This document shows positions 60,717 through 64,000 of a stretch of DNA of 64,000 bases, one piece after another; the first letter of the stretch is position 1, and each line of letters opens with the position of its first letter. A program made the position numbers and the translations under genes. Source of the DNA: Urechis unicinctus (Eukaryota; Annelida; Polychaeta; Xenopneusta; Urechidae); contig CM067349.1 in assembly GCA_034190875.2 (NCBI GenBank), positions 27,150,397-27,214,396 of the forward strand, written 5' to 3'. The notes under the pieces are model-generated. The model made no database searches. It was not told the DNA's origin and was given only the letters and a program-made list of their open reading frames with translations.

Positions 60717-61726
60717 CCGGAACTCATTAATCTTCGACAGCGTTCTATTAATGAATTCCGGAGTCGTCAACTACGTTGGGAGCATGTTGTCTTCCGCAGT
60801 GTTAGATAGGCTCTATCACTGGGTCAGGCTTCCAGCCAGAAACAACACCAATATCTGAAATGTACCGTTTTCTTGCGGGAGCTCATCACCAGAATAAGCC
60901 CTACAAGACGTCTGAGTAGACGTCTTACTTTCTCTTAAACCGACGCAATGTAAACTACCAAACACCAAACATACCCAAGTGATGGAGTTTTAGAATGCAA
61001 TGATGTTCACGGATAATTTTATCCCTTTTCGGCGGGGGATTTCATCCATGGTAATTATTTATAGTTCGATCAATTTTGGAAGCGGTAAAAAGTCCGAAAC
61101 ACAGCAACATGTTTGTTTCCAAATTAAAGACCACGTGCATCGCGCATGCTCAGAATGACGTGACCCATCGACGACTAATGCTAAGGCAATGCGGATGAGG
61201 TGGCGGGATATCGCGGGAAATCACGCGACCCAATATTTTCGAAAATGGCGGTCATCGTATCGCGATTTTTCGGAAATGATATAAAGATGGCATTTCTTGA
61301 AGATTAGCGTCGAGTGGGGTTAATTTTTTGGTGCGTTAGGATTTTTTTGTGTACAGGCTTTTGATATATGTTATTTTCTAGATGCGTTATGTAGCACATT
61401 AGCCAAACGCGTTTTCTTGGACGCGCAGAAAATGTTGAAGCAGAACGGTATATATTCATATTACCGTTCGACCTGGTGCTACACCAGAATCAGCATGAGT
61501 CACAGGCGGTCGCAATCTTACACCGTCCCAATGCAGGAGGTACAGTCAAGATGTTTGTGTCCGCAGACCCAGGTGCGGGCAGCGCGATGAACTGGTGGCG
61601 TGGCATCTCAAGACAACGTGTGGCAATCAGAGAGTGGGCTCAACGACGAGCTGCTTCGGTGATATGTCGCATGTTTACACTCACCTCCCTCCCAGTATTA
61701 GGCAGCCAGGATTTTAAAAATATTTG
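60717..61726. other. Gene-free stretch
   Basis: No recognisable feature. A frame at 61476-61727 (contains NWWRGISRQRV) is unassigned. Confidence 0.4.
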
Positions 61727-61948
61727 ACTTAAGTGTATAGAGGTAGTATATATGCGCCGCGCGACGGGGTATGTTTTTTCGGCCTTTCGACTTGTACGAC
61801 GGGTTTTTGGGCCTCATGCTTGTGCGATGGGGTATGTTTTTCAGCCTCAATCTGTACGACGGGTTATACATTCGCATAATACCTTGTACGACGAGGTATG
61901 CTTTTGGCCATTTTGACCTTGTACGACGGGTACGGGTTTTCGAGGTCC
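61727..61948 (-). repeat. Dispersed repeat with CCGTCGTACAAG motifs, copy B
   Basis: Inverted relative of 37167-37370. On the plus strand it shows several spaced GTACGACGGG or close variants, giving an internal period of about 30-40 bases. A C/G homopolymer tract lies close by at 61981-62003, as in copy A. Confidence 0.8.
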
Positions 61949-64000
61949 CGCGGCACACCCCTATCCAGAATAAGGCCAAGTGCCCCCCCCCCTCCCCCCG
62001 GGGAAATATCACGACAAGAACTGAGCAACAATTGTTGTCGAACAAGGTGTGGAATGAATCGTTATGATTCATTCACTTTACAGGTAATGGCATAACGTAA
62101 ACACGTTATGATTGTCGAAATGGAAATTTTTGAAGTTCCTTTGAGCAGATGACGATCATCACGTTTTGAGGCCGATCAGGAAAGTCAGAAGGCTCCGACT
62201 GGGACTGATGGAAATCATCAACCATAATGTTACCAGCCCATCTTTACCGCTACGATCGTTGAGGGTTGAAAATACTGTTCCAGCCACACGATTCACCATA
62301 AACTGATCCTACGGTAAATAAACAACAATTAAGCCAACTAGCAAAGTACTGGTTTCTGTCGGAGATCCACAAGCAGGTAAGACGAAAAGAGAACTAATCT
62401 ATATTTAGATTGCCAACATTATTTCATTATGTTGCTTCTGATCAAATGGTATTCGTGAAAGATGCTTTCGTGAGAACATTCACGTACCAGATACAATAAC
62501 ATGTATATATGAAGGTCATGTGACGATATCATATCAATCAAATGCCAAAGAAATCTCCTGCGAGATTGTTCCTACACGCAGACAACTCCATATAGGACGC
62601 AAGTAGAGATTGGTGACTTTCGATGATGGGTGATGGCTCTATACATTGCAACATTGAGAAATAAGATCGGACGCTTTCAGTTGTGCTATTCTGGAACAGA
62701 AAAAAGGAAATATCTTGTGGAGATGACCAATTGATGCCAAAATCCCATGCCATCCTTGAGGGTTAAAAGGACGGTAAAACCAGCAGTTTATTCGCCTGTC
62801 AAACATTTTGTTGGGATGATGAGGTCAGCATGTCAGTGCTGTCAGTTTTGCTGACAAATATCATGCGTCATATGTTGATAAACCCCACTGAACGCAACGG
62901 AAGCAAATGTTAGCGGTGGGAGTACACCCCACCCCACCGTATCCCCCCAACCCCCAACACACACACACCTCTCTCACACACACAAAAACCACAATCAACT
63001 TGCATCTTACATCAATACGATTGTGTTCTCATCCTTTGACATTATTTCTGTTGAAATGTTTCCGGCTGAGCAACTATGTAAATACACGAATTAAACAAGA
63101 CTGATTCAATTTGTGGTTATTGGCCAGAAGTGCGTTATGATTGATAAGAACATCCAAATAGTCGTCATAATGTTGCCAAGAGCAATCTGTCTAACAGTAA
63201 CACAACACATAATCTTTAATGCCCCGTTTTATGTGTTTATATAACCCACTTGATTTCTGGTACGCTTGTATTCCGAGCAGGTGTCATGTATTGAATGCAG
63301 GTGTTCCGATTCCTCGCCCGTATCTTGATTAAATAGCCTATTAGTGGTTGTTCTATCTCTACCTCTATTAATTACGTCACTCACACTCGTCTTGTTACCA
63401 ACCTAATTACAATCAACAGATCGTAACTCTTGATAGGCCACGAACACTCCCTGATAAGCGAGAGCTTCTGCTGTAGAGATTTGAAAAGCTGGAGCGCTGA
63501 TTTGTGAGGCATTTAGGTCGATTAGAGCGGCATAACGCACAAAAGCGAACTGTCTCTTGTGAGGAATATATTCAAAGAAAACAATTATCCTATCTAAAAA
63601 ACAAACAGTAATTATTTGCAATACCATCTTGTAATTTTGTTCAGAATTCTATCATTTTATTTCATGGCATGTAGGTACGCTGACAATGCGTATTTGCGCA
63701 CAGATACTTCAGCTTATGGCCACTATAAGGTAATGCGAAATGCCTCAATTTAAGGCATTATTTAGTTAGATCCCAATGTTTCCACTTATAAATATAAGTA
63801 ATCTGTGTCAACAATTCATTGCACCTATCGGGAAAAGAGCCAACAACTTGGTATTTACTGTTCAATTTCTCGGAATCCATCTTCATGTCAGAGAGTTCCT
63901 CGCAATGATAACGCACATGTTAAGATGTCTCATGAATTGTCCATTACCATAAATAGTTGGGGTTGCTGAAATGGTTGGGGCAGAAACGCCAACGGCCATG
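61949..64000. other. Right-hand gene-free stretch
   Basis: It contains CGTTATGAT palindromes (62060-62112 and 63133), a short CA-rich patch (62958-62985) and the second copy of a dispersed repeat (63885-63975). No gene recognised. Confidence 0.4.
63885..63975 (+). repeat. Dispersed repeat, copy 2
   Basis: Direct copy of 42838-42930. It shares CTCGCAATGATAAC and CTCATGAATTGTCCATTAC, and its continuation past the window edge is unknown. Confidence 0.75.

Overview
The window is nuclear DNA of an animal, most likely an invertebrate. It holds intron-split genes with standard GT-AG splice sites, long introns, abundant microsatellites and minisatellites, and families confined to or typical of animals: a Golgi O-glycosylation enzyme, an MRL (RIAM/lamellipodin/MIG-10) cytoskeletal adaptor and Ptf1a-type bHLH factors. 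The species cannot be fixed from sequence alone. There are no bacterial-style operons or CRISPR arrays.

Layout. 1-1570 (minus): the first coding exon of a polypeptide GalNAc-transferase, whose remaining exons lie beyond the left edge. 4390-27802 (plus): a complete 12-exon MRL-family gene that I rebuilt from splice sites and reading phases. It gives about 1323 residues: talin-binding-like helices, a short coiled coil, RA domain, PH domain and a long proline-rich tail. Several of its introns carry minisatellite arrays that run up to the 3' splice site.

30371-38867: a decayed virus-like mobile element of the Polinton/Maverick (adinto-like) type. Its remnants include a capsid-type protein, a packaging ATPase with Walker A and B motifs, a coiled-coil/membrane protein, two further element proteins I do not recognise by function, and the N-terminal part of a protein-primed-type family B DNA polymerase up to its first exonuclease motif. 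All carry stops, frameshifts or truncations. An inverted-repeat element borders its left side, and a repeat abutting the polymerase remnant has an inverted relative near 61.8 kb.

45971-47208 (plus) and 53727-55153 (minus): two Ptf1a-like bHLH genes placed tail to tail. Each has two exons with the intron at the same place and phase, and each keeps tryptophan motifs in its second exon like those that bind RBPJ in vertebrate Ptf1a. The plus copy has a 27-base repeat that makes three copies of a tryptophan motif.

The rest is gene-poor: simple repeats (CA, CT, CTAT, GAT and a roughly 400-bp AT array), several minisatellites, a 0.9-kb element with C/G-rich palindromic ends (59.8-60.7 kb), and dispersed short repeats including a recurring CGTTATGAT palindrome. 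The host genes do not form one pathway. One acts in Golgi glycosylation, one in integrin/actin signalling, and two in cell-fate transcription.
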